Source: Orychophragmus violaceus
Lineage: Eukaryota > Streptophyta > Magnoliopsida > Brassicales > Brassicaceae
DNA length: 64,000 nucleotides
Assembly (NCBI GenBank): GCA_030180135.1
Contig: CM058231.1
Location: 54,012,235-54,076,234 of the forward strand
Reading direction: 5' to 3'
The position numbers and the translations under genes are program-made. Below are positions 22,481 to 33,578 of this stretch, piece after piece (position 1 is the stretch's first letter; each line of letters opens with the position of its first letter). The notes beneath the pieces were generated by a model. The model ran no database searches. It saw only the letters and a program-made list of their open reading frames with translations, and was not told where the DNA came from.

Positions 22481-23338
22481 AGTCTTAATTTCAGTGGGAG
22501 TTAGTAAAGGGCTTTATTTAGTTATTGATATGTTCTAGTAAAACATTTGAGATGTTTAATAATGAAATTATTATTTCAAGATTATTTTAACTGTGATGAA
22601 ATAATCGTTCCAAAATGATATGAACCATTTTATAGGTCATCGAAGTAAATGACTTGATCTTGAGTCATCGAAGTCATTTAGCTTGATCATGAGACTCTAT
22701 ATTTGATAGATGGCTTATATCATCCTGTCCCTAGTCGAAGGTTGTTGAAATTGGAACACCAACAACCGTGTGAGACTGGATTGGTACGTGACTTATGACA
22801 AAGTCTCAGTGTGTCATAGATGCGCGGCATCAAAGTCAGTACATAGGTGTATGTTTGGGAACATACGACCGGACAAGACCCGCTTATGAGAACTCTTCAG
22901 GATATTTATATCAGTGTCATAAAAGATTCTCACTACGACTATAGAGTATAGTCCTTAGACCTGAGTTCGCATGCATGTGACTGCACATGGACTGATGCAC
23001 TTTGATCATTGTCTAACGCTGTCGTTCAGCGATAGTTATAAGGACCTTGTTTGGGTACATTATGAAATGAGTAGTTTACAGTGATGGAACAAGACGGGAT
23101 TTGTCCCTCCAATATAAATGGAGTGAATATCTCTAGGCCAATCGGAGATTTGAATATTGGAAAATGCATGGCCATGCTCAAACGGACTGTCCCGAGTCGT
23201 TTGGATTGTCAGTATCAAATCAGAGTCCGATGAACAAGATTAGGCTTTATAAGGATGACACTAATCTTGCCTTATGACTAATCGAGATATTGAGACAAAA
23301 GGATTATGAATACAGAGATTCCAGTACAAGTGGGAGAT
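22481..23338 (+). other. Copia-4 3' UTR with polypurine tract
   Basis: About 860 untranslated bases. Contains a hairpin GGTTGTTG(22740)...CAACAACC(22760-22767), a palindrome GACTATA-GAG-TATAGTC at 22937-22953, and the polypurine tract AAGTGGGAGAT directly before the 3' LTR. Confidence 0.8.
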
Positions 23339-24007
23339 TGTTGGAATTGTGTCCAGTAATCTCGGTACTGTCTCTAGAAAGTAAGAGTATGTCAATGATC
23401 AGACATAAGTCATATAATACTGGGGGTCATGATGGCTTGCTAGAGTCCGCTCATGATCTATAAGTCTTGGACTTATTGCCTTTATTATATGATCCCATAT
23501 GGGTCACACGCCTAAGCTAACAGGAAAACGTGTAAGAATGGTTTAGCAGAAGTACGGTAAAAGTGCTAGGCATTTACTGTACTTAGAGAGAATAAAAGGT
23601 TTAGGCACTGTGTGTCGATCGATGCACAAGGCGTGTCGATCGACACAGTGCGCGAACGCCTCGGAGTAAATTGGCATTTGGGCCAAATGGCCCAAAACGA
23701 ACTGAACGAGTTTTATATAAACTTAAGACGAGTTCAGGTTGAGATAAGCCTAGCCGCGAGCCTCCTCTCTCTCTCTGCGCCGATTCCCTACTGGTCTAGC
23801 AGCCTCTTCCTGCTCGGTGTGCGTGTGTGAACCTCTGGAGGAGTTATCTCTCGGTGGCTCTCTGATCTCTGACATACCATCCCTTTCCGCTGCAAACAGG
23901 TATAAGGTGAGATCTATCATTGTTTCTATTCAAGAGAACCTAGATCAGCATGTTTAGGTTAATCTGAATCTGAGAATTGAATCAGGATTCATCTAAACAT
24001 TCCTACA
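23339..24007 (+). repeat. Copia-4 3' LTR (type II)
   Basis: Near-identical to 16696-17362. Paired TCGATCGA boxes at 23615 and 23636. Followed directly by the target duplication TATTA. Confidence 0.95.
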
Positions 24008-25272
24008 TATTATGATTATGAGATTTGGCAGATGGATGTGAAAACCGCCTTCCTGAATGGAATCTTGGAGGAGGATGTGTATATGACACAGCCTGACGGT
24101 TACATTGATCCTAAGAATGCTGGGAAAGTATGCAAACTTCATAAATCCATTTATGGATTGAAGCAAGCATCCAGGAGTTGGAATCTTCGTTTTGATGAGG
24201 CAATAAAGAATTTTGACTTCATCAGAAACAAGGAAGAACAATGTGTGTATAAGAAAACTAGTGGGAGCAAAGTGGCGTTTCTTATCCTATATGTCGATGA
24301 CATATTGCTTCTTGGGAATGATATTCCAATGCTGAAGTCTGTTAAAGACTGGCTGGGAAGTTGTTTTTCCATGAAGGACATGGGTGAAGCCGCGTATGTT
24401 CTTGGAATCCGAATCTTTAGAGACAGATCTAAAAGGCTGATTGGACTTTGTCAAGATTCTTATATAGACAAAATCCTGCATTGATTCGGAATGGATAAAT
24501 CCAAGAAGGGATTCACGCCAATGATCATGGTGCTACACTAAGCAAGACTCAGTGTCCTAAAACCCCTGATGAGCTTAAGCGCATGAGTAGGATTCCTTAT
24601 GCTTCGGCTATAGGATCTATCATGTACGCCATGATCTGTACTCGTCCTGATGTTGCTTATGCACTAAGCATGACGAGTAGGTACCAGTCTAATCCAGGTG
24701 AGAATCACTGGATTGCCGTAAAGAATATCCTGAAGTATTTGAGGAATACTAAGGATAAGTTCTTGGTTTACGGAGGAAGTGAAGTGCTTGAAATGAGTGG
24801 ATTCACGGATGCAAGTTTTCAGACAGATAAAGATGATTTCCGGTCACAGTCTGGTTACATCTTCTGTCTGAACGGCGGTGCAGTAAGTTGGAAGAGCTCC
24901 AAGCAGAGCACCGTGGCAGATTCCACAACTGAAGCTGAATACATCGCTGCTTCAGAAGCTGCGAAGGAAGGAGTTTGGATAAGGAACTTCATGATTGAAC
25001 TCGGTGTATTCCCAAATGCCACTGAGCCTCTAACACTGTATTGTGACAACAATGGTGCAATTGCTCAAGCTAAGGAACCGAGACATCATCAGAAATCAAA
25101 ACATATTATGAGAAGGTATCACCTGATTCGTGATATAGTGAATAGAGGTGAAGTGATGGTCAGCAGAGTTCCCACTGATGAGAACGTGGCTGACCCGTTG
25201 ACAAAGCCACTCCCGAAACCTAAGCACGAGTTGCATACTGCTGCTGTAGGAATTAGAGATATTCAAATGTAA
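24008..25272 (+). pseudogene. Copia-3 gag-pol, 3' part (RT and RNase H)
   Basis: Resumes Copia-3 pol in phase after the Copia-4 target duplication: YYDYEIWQMDVKTAFLNG, IYGLKQASRSW, then the catalytic YVDDILLLGN (near 24290). An AGA to TGA change at 24482-24484 stops the frame, and a one-base deletion about 40 bases later shifts it (compare Copia-5). The RNase H region (24583-25272) is open: GFTDASFQTDKDDF, ADSTTEAEYIAAS, DNNGAIAQAKEP and DPLTKPLPKPK. So Copia-3 has two visible point-scale lesions besides the insertions. Confidence 0.9.
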
Positions 25273-26107
25273 TCTCTTTTTGAGTGGGAGTTGTGAGGGC
25301 TTTATTTTAGTTATTTTAATTGGTTCATGTAAACATTTTTTAAATGTTAATGAAATTTTTATTTCTGGATTATTTTTAACTGTGATATAAAATAATCGTT
25401 CCAAAATGATTCATGTCATAATATATGGGCCATCGAAGTACATGAGTAGACTTGATCCTGAAACCCCATATTTAACGAAATGACATAAATCATAGTGTCC
25501 ATGGTCGAAGGTTGTTGAAATTGGAACACCAACAACCACTTGAGACTAGAGTGTGTTGAGACTTATGACCAAGTTTCATGGGTCATGGATGCGCGGCATC
25601 AAAGTCAACACATAGGTATATGTAGGGGAGCATATGACCGGACATGGCCCGCTGATGAGAACTCTACAAGATATTGATATTTGTGTCATAAAAGGTTCTC
25701 ATTTACGACTATAGAGTATAGTCCTTAGACCTGAGTTCGCATGCATGTGGCTGCACATGGATTGATGCGCTTTGATCATTGTCTAACGCTGTTTCGTAAC
25801 TGGGAGCTATAAGGACCTTGGTTGGGTGTATTATAAAGTGTGTAGTTCATAGTGATGGAACAAGATGGGATTTGTCCCTGCCGTTTAACGGAGGTAATAT
25901 CTCTAGGCCAATCGGAGACTTGATAGCTGGTAAGAGAGTGGCCACTCCCAAACGGACTTGCCCAAGTCGTTTGCATTGTCAGTATCAAATCTAGTCCGAT
26001 GAACATGGTCTGGCTATATAAGGATGACACGCATCTTGCCTTATGCCAGATCGAGATATTGAGACAAAAGGATTAGGGAATGTAGGATTCCAGTACAAGT
26101 GGGAGAT
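25273..26107 (+). other. Copia-3 3' UTR with polypurine tract
   Basis: About 835 untranslated bases ending in TCCAGTACAAGTGGGAGAT, the polypurine tract shared by Copia-3 to Copia-7. Holds the hairpin GGTTGTTG(25510)...CAACAACC(25530-25537) and the palindrome GACTATA-GAG-TATAGTC at 25707-25723. Confidence 0.8.
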
Positions 26108-26665
26108 TGTTGGGAATGTCCTGAAATCTACTGTACTATCTCTAGAAAGTATGATAAGTGTCGAGATCAGACATAAGTCATAAATACTGGGTGGTCATGA
26201 TGACTTGCTAGAGCCCGCTCATGATCTATAAGTTTAGGACTTATTACCAGTTTTGTATGATCCCAAAGGGTCACACACCATAGCTAACGGGAAAGTTAAA
26301 AGGAATTAATACAGTAAGATGCAAGACATTTACTGTATTTGTACAGAGAATTGGGCCAGACAAAATACAGTCTTTTGTCTGATTTGGGCCTTGGGCCCAA
26401 AAGCCCAATAGGCCATTAGTTTAATTACTTGGGCCTATATAAAGAAAGAGGGGACGCCAGTTAGCCCTATGCTTCTGCGATTTCTAGGTCTGGCCGTCCT
26501 CCTCTCTCTCTGTTGTTCCAGCTTGGTCTAGTAGCCTGATCCAGTAGCTTGTAAGCGTGTGGATACCTAGGAGGAGCCGGTTTTTATCAGCTCTCAGTGA
26601 TCTCATCATTACCACCAATCCGCTGCACCTAATTATAAGGTAATGATCTCGATCTGTCTATGATT
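26108..26665 (+). repeat. Copia-3 3' LTR, left piece
   Basis: First 558 bp of the type I 3' LTR, ending in the TGATT target duplication (26661-26665) of Copia-5. Completed by 35805-35888. Confidence 0.95.
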
Positions 26666-27344
26666 TGAAAGAATGTTTAGGTGAATCCTGATTCAATTCT
26701 CTGATTCAGATTATCCTAAACATGCGGATCTAGGTTCTCTTGATTAGAAACAATTGTTGATCTCACCTTATACCTGTTTATGCAGCGGAAAGGGATGGTA
26801 TGGTCAGAGATCAGAGAGCCACCGAGGGATAACTCCTCCAGAGGTTCACACACGCACGCAAAGGAATCTGGCTGCTAGACCACGAGGAGGGAGGCGACAG
26901 AGAGAGAGAGAGAGAGGCGCAGACTTCGAGAGAAATTGGAGAGCTAGGTCAGGTCTTATTCATTTAAAACCTGTCTTAGTTCTCATGGGCTTTCGGGCCC
27001 AATTCTCGGTCTTATTATTTCCTAGGCGTTCACGCACTGTGTCGATCGACACACCTTGTGTATCGATCGACACACGATTGCTGAACCCTTTAGTCTCTAA
27101 GTACAGTAAATGCCTAGCACTTTTACCGTACTTCTGTCAATCCGTTCCTACACATTTTCCTGTAAGCTTAGGCGTGTGACCCATATGGGATCATATAATA
27201 AAGGTAATAAGTCCAAGACTTATAGATCATGAGCGGACTCTAGCAAGCCATCATGACCCCCAGTATTATATGACTTATGTCTGATCATTGACATACTCTT
27301 ACTTTCTAGAGACAGTGCCGAGATTACTGGACACAATTCCAACA
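26666..27344 (-). repeat. Copia-5 3' LTR (type II)
   Basis: On the plus strand it runs from TGAAAGAATGTT to ATTCCAACA; the matching 5' LTR starts TGAAGGAATG. Paired boxes TCGATCGA at 27042 and 27063. A GA dinucleotide run lies near 26895-26915. The polypurine tract, read on the minus strand, abuts it at 27345-27363. Confidence 0.95.
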
Positions 27345-27728
27345 ATCTCCCACTTGTACTGGAATCTCTGTATTCATAATCCTTTTGTCACAATATCTCG
27401 ATTAGTCATAAGGCAAGATTGGTGTCATCCTTATAAAGCCTAATCTTGTTCATCGGACTCTGATTCGATACTGACAATCCAAACGACTCGGGACAGTCCG
27501 TTTGAGCATGGCCATGCATTTTCAGTATTCAAATCTCCGATTGGCCTAGAGATATTCACTCCATTTATATTGGAGGGACAAATTCCGTCTTATTCCATCA
27601 CTGTAAATTACTCATTTCATAATGTACCCAAACAAGGTCCTTATAACTATCGCAAAACGATAGCGTTAGACAATGATCAAAGTGCATCAGTCCATGTGCA
27701 GTCACATACATGCATACTCTATAGTCGT
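27345..27728 (-). other. Copia-5 3' UTR, distal part
   Basis: Element 3' UTR between the polypurine tract and the inverted insert. Compared with Copia-4 it lacks about 20 bases next to the GACTATA palindrome, so only ACTCTATAGTCGT remains at the junction with the insert. No coding content. Confidence 0.75.
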
Positions 27729-29154
27729 GAGAGCATCAATCGATGCGAGCAAGATAGTATTTCTTATTCTGTATGTCGATGACATACTGCTTCTCGGAAA
27801 CGACATTCCAATGCTGATGTCCGTAAAGGACTGGCTTGGAAGTTATTTTTCCATGAAAGACATGGGTGAAGCCGCATACGTTCTTGGAATCAGGATCTAC
27901 CGGGATAGATCTAGAAGGCTGATAGGCTTGTGTCAAGATTCATACATTGACAAAGTCCTGCAAAGATTCAGCATGAAGGATTCCAAGAAGGGCTTCACGC
28001 CAATGGTACATGGCACAACGCTAAGCAAGAAGCAGAGCCCTACGACGGCTGCTGAGCTTGAGCGCATGAAGAATATTCCTTATGCATCTGCAATAGGATC
28101 AATCATGTATGCCATGATCTGTACTCGTCCTGATGTTGCTTATGCATTGAGCATGACGAGTAGATACCAGTCAAATCCAGGTGAAAACCATTGGATTGCC
28201 GTCAAGAACATCCTGAAGTATCTAAGACATACTAAGGACAAGTTCTTGGTATACGGTGGAAGTGATGTGCTTAAAGTCAGTGGATTCACGGACGCAAGTT
28301 TCCAGACAGACCAAGATGATTTCCGGTCACAGTCCGGTTATATCTTTTGTCTGAATGGTGGTGCAATCAGTTGGAGAAGCTCCAAGCAAGACACCGTTGC
28401 TGATTCCACTACAGAAGCTGAATATATCGCCGCCTCAGAAGCTGCGAAGGAAGCTGTTTGGATACGAAAGTTCATTATTGAACTAGGTGTGATACCAGAT
28501 GCGGCTGAGCCTCTGGCACTATTTTGTGATAACAATGGTGCTATTGCTCAGGCAAAGGAACCAAGATCACACCAGAAATCCAAGCATGTTCTAAGAAGAT
28601 TTCACTTGATACGTGACATCATTAATAGAAAGGAAGTCAAGATCAGCCGAGTTCAGACAGATGATAACGTCGCTGATCCGTTGACAAAGCCACTCCCAAG
28701 GCCTAAGCTCGAGTTTCTGACTGAAGCTGTAGGCATTAGAGACATTGAAATGTAATCTAAATTTGAGTGGGAGTTTGAGGGCTTTTATTTAGTTATTTGA
28801 TATGTTCTTGTAAAACATTCTTATGTTTAATGAAATTATTATTTCAAGATTATTTTAACTGTGATGAAATAATCGTTCCAAAGTGATATAAACCATTTTA
28901 TAGGTCATCGAAGTAAGTGACTTGATCTTGAGTCATCAAAGTCATTTAGCTTGATCATGAGACCCTATATTTGATAGATGGATTATATCATCCTGTCCCT
29001 AGTCGAAGGTTGTTGAAAATTGGAACACCAACAACCGTGAGAGACTGGATTGGTATGTGACTTATGACAAAGTCTCAGTGTGTCATAGATGCGCGGCATC
29101 AAAGTCAATACATAGGTGTATGTTGGGAACATACGACCGGACAAGACCCGATTA
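27729..29154 (+). pseudogene. Inverted RT-RNaseH copy (left hairpin arm)
   Basis: Sense orientation is opposite to the host element Copia-5. It begins with an 18-bp filler resembling the leader TCGATCGA array (GAGAGCATCAATCGATGC, 27729-27746) joined directly to RT at 27747. Then come VFLILYVDDILLLGN, the RNase H blocks GFTDASF, STTEAEYIAAS, DNNGAIAQ and DPLTKPLPRPK, a stop at 28753-28755, and about 400 bp of 3' UTR. The 360-codon frame from 27673 is a chance fusion of UTR, filler and RT. The arm 27747-29154 is 1408 bp and matches 29202-30609 in reverse complement with about four mismatches that I can see and no net indel. Confidence 0.93.
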
Positions 29155-30609
29155 GTGAGAATCTCTTATGACACAGATATAAATATCCTGAAGAGTTCTC
29201 ATAATCGGGTCTTGTCCGGTCGTATGTTCCCAACATACACCTATGTATTGACTTTGATGCCGCGCATCTATGACACACTGAGACTTTGTCATAAGTCACA
29301 TACCAATCCAGTCTCTCACGGTTGTTGGTGTTCCAATTTTCAACAACCTTCGAATAGGGACAGGATGATATAATCCATCTATCAAATATAGGGTCTCATG
29401 ATCAAGCTAAATGACTTTGATGACTCAAGATCAAGTCACTTACTTCGATGACCTATAAAATGGTTTATATCACTTTGGAACGATTATTTCATCACAGTTA
29501 AAATAATCTTGAAATAATAATTTCATTAAACATAAGAATGTTTTACAAGAACATATCAAATAACTAAATAAAAGCCCTCAAACTCCCACTCAAATTTAGA
29601 TTACATTTCAATGTCTCTAATGCCTACAGCTTCAGTCAGAAACTCGAGCTTAGGCCTTGGGAGTGGCTTTGTCAACGGATCAGCGACGTTATCATCTGTC
29701 TGAACTCGGCTGATCTTGACTTCCTTTCTATTAATGATGTCACGTATCAAGTGAAATCTTCTTAGAACATGCTTGGATTTCTGGTGTGATCTTGGTTCCT
29801 TTGCCTGAGCAATAGCACCATTGTTATCACAAAATAGTGCCAGAGGCTCAGCCGCATCTGGTATCACACCTAGTTCAATAATGAACTTTCGTATCCAAAC
29901 AGCTTCCTTCGCAGCTTCTGAGGCGGCGATATATTCAGCTTCTGTAGTGGAATCAGCAACGGTGTCTTGCTTGGAGCTTCTCCAACTGATTGCACCGCCA
30001 TTCAGACAAAAGATATAACCGGACTGTGACCGGAAATCATCTTGGTCTGTCTGGAAACTTGCGTCCGTGAATCCACTGACTTTAAGCACATCACTTCCAC
30101 CGTATACCAAGAACTTGTCCTTAGTATGTCTTAGATACTTCAGGATGTTCTTGACGGCAATCCAATGGTTTTCACCTGGATTTGACTGGTATCTACTCGT
30201 CATGCTCAATGCATAAGCAACATCAGGACGAGTACAGATCATGGCATACATGATTGATCCTATTGCAGATGCATAAGGAATATTCTTCATGCGCTCAAGA
30301 TCAGCAGCCGTCGTAGGGCTCTGCTTCTTGCTTAGCGTTGTGCCATGTACCATTGGCGTGAAGCCCTTCTTGGAATCCTTCATGCTGAATCTTTGCAGGA
30401 CTTTGTCAATGTATGAATCTTGACACAAGCCTATCAGCCTTCTAGATCTATCCCGGTAGATCCTGATTCCAAGAACGTATGCGGCTTCACCCATGTCTTT
30501 CATGGAAAAACAACTTCCAAGCCAGTCCTTTACGGACTTCAGCATTGGAATGTCGTTTCCGAGAAGCAGTATGTCATCGACATACAGAATAAGAAATACT
30601 ATCTTGCTC
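27747..30609. repeat. 1408-bp inverted repeat with 47-bp spacer
   Basis: Left arm 27747-29154, spacer 29155-29201, right arm 29202-30609, equal arm lengths. The right arm is the native RT-RNaseH-3'UTR of Copia-5. The junction at the centre (about 29150-29156) shares only about two bases of microhomology with the native 3' UTR. Any transcript from the Copia-5 5' LTR that reaches the 3' LTR would contain both arms and fold into a long hairpin. Confidence 0.93.
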
Positions 30610-31283
30610 CCACTAGTTTTCTTATACACGCATTGTTCTTCTTCGTTTCTGATGAAGTCAAATTGCTTGATCGCTTCATCAAAACGAAGATTCCAGCTCC
30701 TCGATGCTTGCTTCAATCCATAAATGGATTTATGAAGCTTGCATACTTTCCCAGCATTCTTTGGATCTATGTAACCGTCAGGTTGTGTCATATACACATC
30801 CTCTTCCAGAATACCATTCAGGAAGGCGGTTTTCACGTCCATCTGCCAAATTTCATAATCATGAAAAGCTGCAGTTGCTAGTAGAATCCGAATAGATTTC
30901 ATCATAGCCACTGGTGAATAGGTTTCATCGTAATCCACACCGTGAACTTGTCTGAAAACTTTTGCCACCAACCTGGCTTTATAAATCTGGACATTTCCAT
31001 CCACGTCAATCTTCTTTTTGAAGATCCATTTGCACTCGATGGCTTTTACACCAGCGGGTAAGTCAACCAACGAAAACACTTGGTTGACCGACATGGAGTC
31101 CATTTCGGAATCAGTGGCCTTGCGCCACTTAGAGGAATCTGGGCCCATCATGGCTTGATTGAAGTTCGATGGTTCATCACCATCAATGATCAGACGATCA
31201 TGACAGTCAGTCACGAGGAATCCTTGATATCTCTCGGGTTCGTGACGGATCCTCCCGGATCTTCGAACTTCAGGTACTACAGG
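29601..31283 (-). pseudogene. Copia-5 RT and RNase H
   Basis: Downstream half of the Copia-5 polyprotein, in the same phase as the upstream half. The 537-codon open stretch from 31214 contains CKWIFKKKIDVDG, YKARLVAK, WQMDVKTAFLNG, IYGLKQASRSW, the catalytic YVDDILL (Asp about residues 213-214), and the RNase H blocks GFTDASFQTDQDD, STTEAEYIAAS, DNNGAIAQ and VADPLTKPLPRPK. All motifs look intact. One TAA at 31284-31286 separates it from gag-integrase; this is a GAA to TAA change when compared with Copia-3. The 29155-29600 stretch on its left is native 3' UTR. Confidence 0.93.
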
Positions 31284-33578
31284 TTAAGGCTCTACAATTT
31301 CTTGTAGGTCCTCCTGCTGCTCTTCCTCATTAGGTTGAGCAGTATCCTGTTCATCTTGAATTTCTTCAAGCAGTACCTTACTCCCACTGTCTTTCTTAGA
31401 GAGAAACTCTCTCTCAAGAAAGTTACAATCCCGGGCAACAAAGATCTTGTTCTCGGAACGTAGATAGAAGTAATAAGCCTTGGTTTCCTTCGGATAACCA
31501 ATGAAGTAGCATTTATCAGACTTTGGTGTAAGCTTGTCTGAGATCAATCTCTTGACATAGGCTTCACAACCCCAAATTCTAAGATAAGACAGCACTGGAG
31601 CCACTCCAGTCCATAATTCATATGGTGTCTTTGCTACTGCTTTCGATGGCGCTCTATTTAGAGTGAACACTGCTGTTAGCAGAGCATATCCCCAAAGGGA
31701 TATTGGAAGGTCTGTGTGACTCATCATAGATCGAACCATATCCAATAAGGTCTGATTTCTCCTCTCAGACACACCATTCCATTGAGGTGTTCCGGGAGGA
31801 GTGAGTTGGGATACGATCCCACACTCTCTTAGATGATCACTGAATTCTTGGCTTAAGTATTCTCCTCCTCGGTCGGACCGAAGAGCCTTAATGCTTTTAC
31901 CAAGTTGGTTCTGTACTTCATTTTGGAATTCTCTGAACTTCTCAAAAGATTCAGACTTATGTTTCATTAAATAAACATATCCATACCTACTGAAATCATC
32001 AGTGAAGGTAATGAAGTACTGATAGTTTCCTCTTGCATTTGTGGACATTGGGCCACACACGTCAGTATGTATCAGGCCCAATAAGTCACTGGCCCTCTCG
32101 TTAGGTTTATTAAAGGGGGCCCGTGTCATTTTGCCCATCATGCAGGATTCGCATTTCTCACATGACTCAAAGTCAAATGAGCCAAGAAGTCCATTCGAAT
32201 GGAGCCTCTTGATGCGTTTCTCGCTGATGTGCCCTAAACGATAATGCCATAGAAACGTTCGGTTCTCCTCATTAGGTTTGAACCGTTTGGTATTAATGTT
32301 ATAAACTGGCGCGGATTGATCGAGTATGTAAAGCCCATTCGTAAGAGGGGCAGAACCATATAACAAATTGTTGCGATTGAAGGAACATAATTTATTCTTA
32401 ACTGAAAAATCATAACCTTCCAAATCCAACAAAGAAATTGAAATAATATTCCTGCTTATAGCAGGTACAAAATAACAATTATTGAGTTCTAAAATCAATC
32501 CCGAAGGTAAAGACAACAAGTATGTGCCTACAACTAGTGCTGGAACTTTCGCTCCATTCCCAACTCGTAGCTCCACTTGTCCTTGCTTCAGCCTTCTACT
32601 GTTGCTGAGTGCCTGCATATTAGTACAAATATGAGCCCCACAACCAGTATCCATAACCCATGAGGTATTATCAGAAGTAGTTGTATTAACTTCTATAACA
32701 AAAATACCTGTCGAAGAAGTCTCGAGAGTCTTCTTCTTCAATTCCTTTAGACCTTCTTGGAATTTCTTACATTCTCTCCTCCAATGCCCTGGTTCTTTAC
32801 AGAACCTGCATATGTCAGTTGGCCCAGCCTTGGACTTGGGCTTGGGCTTTGGCGTGTCCTTGTCCGCGACTTGGACAGCCTTGGCCTTTCCCTTATCCTT
32901 AGCAGAGGATTTCTTAAACCCCTTGCCCTTTTGCCCCATAAGCACATTGGGGTCCTTGGCGGTTTTCCTCAAGTTGGGCTCTGCAGTCTTGAGCATTCCG
33001 TGAAGCTCAGGCAATGTCTTACTCAAGCCATGCATGTTAAAGTTCAGAATGAACTGATCATAGCTTGCAGGTAATGACTGCAGAATGATGTCGCAGGCAA
33101 GTTCTTGGCTGATAGGACAGTCGAGTTTCTGAAGATGATCGAGATAACCCATCATCTTCAAGACATGAGGACTCACTGCCGCATTCGCAGCATACTTACA
33201 GTCTAAGAGGTTCTTAACAGTCTGAAACCTCTCAGTCCTTGCTTGCTCCTGAAAAAGCGATTTCGGGCTTGCCATTATCTCAATTGGTGACAACACACTC
33301 TCGAACTGCATTTGCAGCTCACCAGTCATTGTCGCCAACATAAGGCAATACACATCATTTTCATCTGACGAATGCTTTTCCCAAGCATTATGCAGAGTCC
33401 TGGCGGCATTGTTAGCAGGCCTCTCGGGGAGAGGATCACGAAGGACATAATCCTTCTTCTCCTGCTTGAGGACCAGCCTCAAGTTCCTTGACCACGTCAG
33501 GAAGTTCGTTCCAGTCAGCTTCTCCTTCTCGAGAACAGACCGGATTGAGAATGTGTTTTGTGTGCTTGTAGTAGTCAT
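31284..33578 (-). CDS. Copia-5 gag-protease-integrase
   Basis: The ATG at 33578 (MTTTSTQNTFSIRS) matches the starts in Copia-3, -4 and -7; the open frame extends 28 codons further upstream into leader. Numbering from that Met: gag 1-245, zinc knuckle C257-x2-C260-x4-H265-x4-C270, protease WVMDTGCGAH with D310, pre-integrase zinc domain near 450-485 (its first HC is HY here), and integrase core D506, D569, E605. It closes at the TAA 31284-31286 in the acidic linker before RT. A gag-PR-IN protein can still be made in full; RT-RNaseH cannot be part of the same chain without readthrough. Confidence 0.93.
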   Translation of the reverse strand: MTTTSTQNTFSIRSVLEKEKLTGTNFLTWSRNLRLVLKQEKKDYVLRDPLPERPANNAARTLHNAWEKHSSDENDVYCLMLATMTGELQMQFESVLSPIEIMASPKSLFQEQARTERFQTVKNLLDCKYAANAAVSPHVLKMMGYLDHLQKLDCPISQELACDIILQSLPASYDQFILNFNMHGLSKTLPELHGMLKTAEPNLRKTAKDPNVLMGQKGKGFKKSSAKDKGKAKAVQVADKDTPKPKPKSKAGPTDICRFCKEPGHWRRECKKFQEGLKELKKKTLETSSTGIFVIEVNTTTSDNTSWVMDTGCGAHICTNMQALSNSRRLKQGQVELRVGNGAKVPALVVGTYLLSLPSGLILELNNCYFVPAISRNIISISLLDLEGYDFSVKNKLCSFNRNNLLYGSAPLTNGLYILDQSAPVYNINTKRFKPNEENRTFLWHYRLGHISEKRIKRLHSNGLLGSFDFESCEKCESCMMGKMTRAPFNKPNERASDLLGLIHTDVCGPMSTNARGNYQYFITFTDDFSRYGYVYLMKHKSESFEKFREFQNEVQNQLGKSIKALRSDRGGEYLSQEFSDHLRECGIVSQLTPPGTPQWNGVSERRNQTLLDMVRSMMSHTDLPISLWGYALLTAVFTLNRAPSKAVAKTPYELWTGVAPVLSYLRIWGCEAYVKRLISDKLTPKSDKCYFIGYPKETKAYYFYLRSENKIFVARDCNFLEREFLSKKDSGSKVLLEEIQDEQDTAQPNEEEQQEDLQEIVEP

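Larger units (their letters stand above)
16696..24007 (+). mobile_element. Copia-4: non-autonomous copia element (gag only)
   Basis: LTRs of 667 and 669 bp are bounded by TATTA at 16691-16695 and 24008-24012, which duplicates the Copia-3 RT codons at the insertion site. The LTRs show only about two substitutions and one CT-repeat indel, so this is among the youngest insertions here. Inside are a type II leader with a TCGATCGA array, an intact 296-codon gag, a decayed pol and a type II 3' UTR. It must have been moved by proteins supplied in trans. Confidence 0.95.

Noticed and set aside
26754..27179. 141-codon plus-strand frame, repeated in part at 35211-35634
   Set aside because: Falls inside the Copia-5 LTRs, antisense, low complexity (GA run, TCGATCGA boxes). 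No sign of a protein family.
27673..28755. 360-codon frame read as an independent RT gene
   Set aside because: The first 25 or so codons come from antisense 3' UTR and filler; the rest is the inverted arm. It has no promoter of its own that I can see.
29155..29201. Palindrome as a head-to-head insertion of two complete elements
   Set aside because: There is no LTR or target duplication at either arm junction, and only RT to 3' UTR is duplicated. Assembly artefact remains possible, but the filler and arm mismatches argue against a simple mirror error.
30420..30881. 153-codon plus-strand frame
   Set aside because: Antisense to the well-supported Copia-5 reverse transcriptase.
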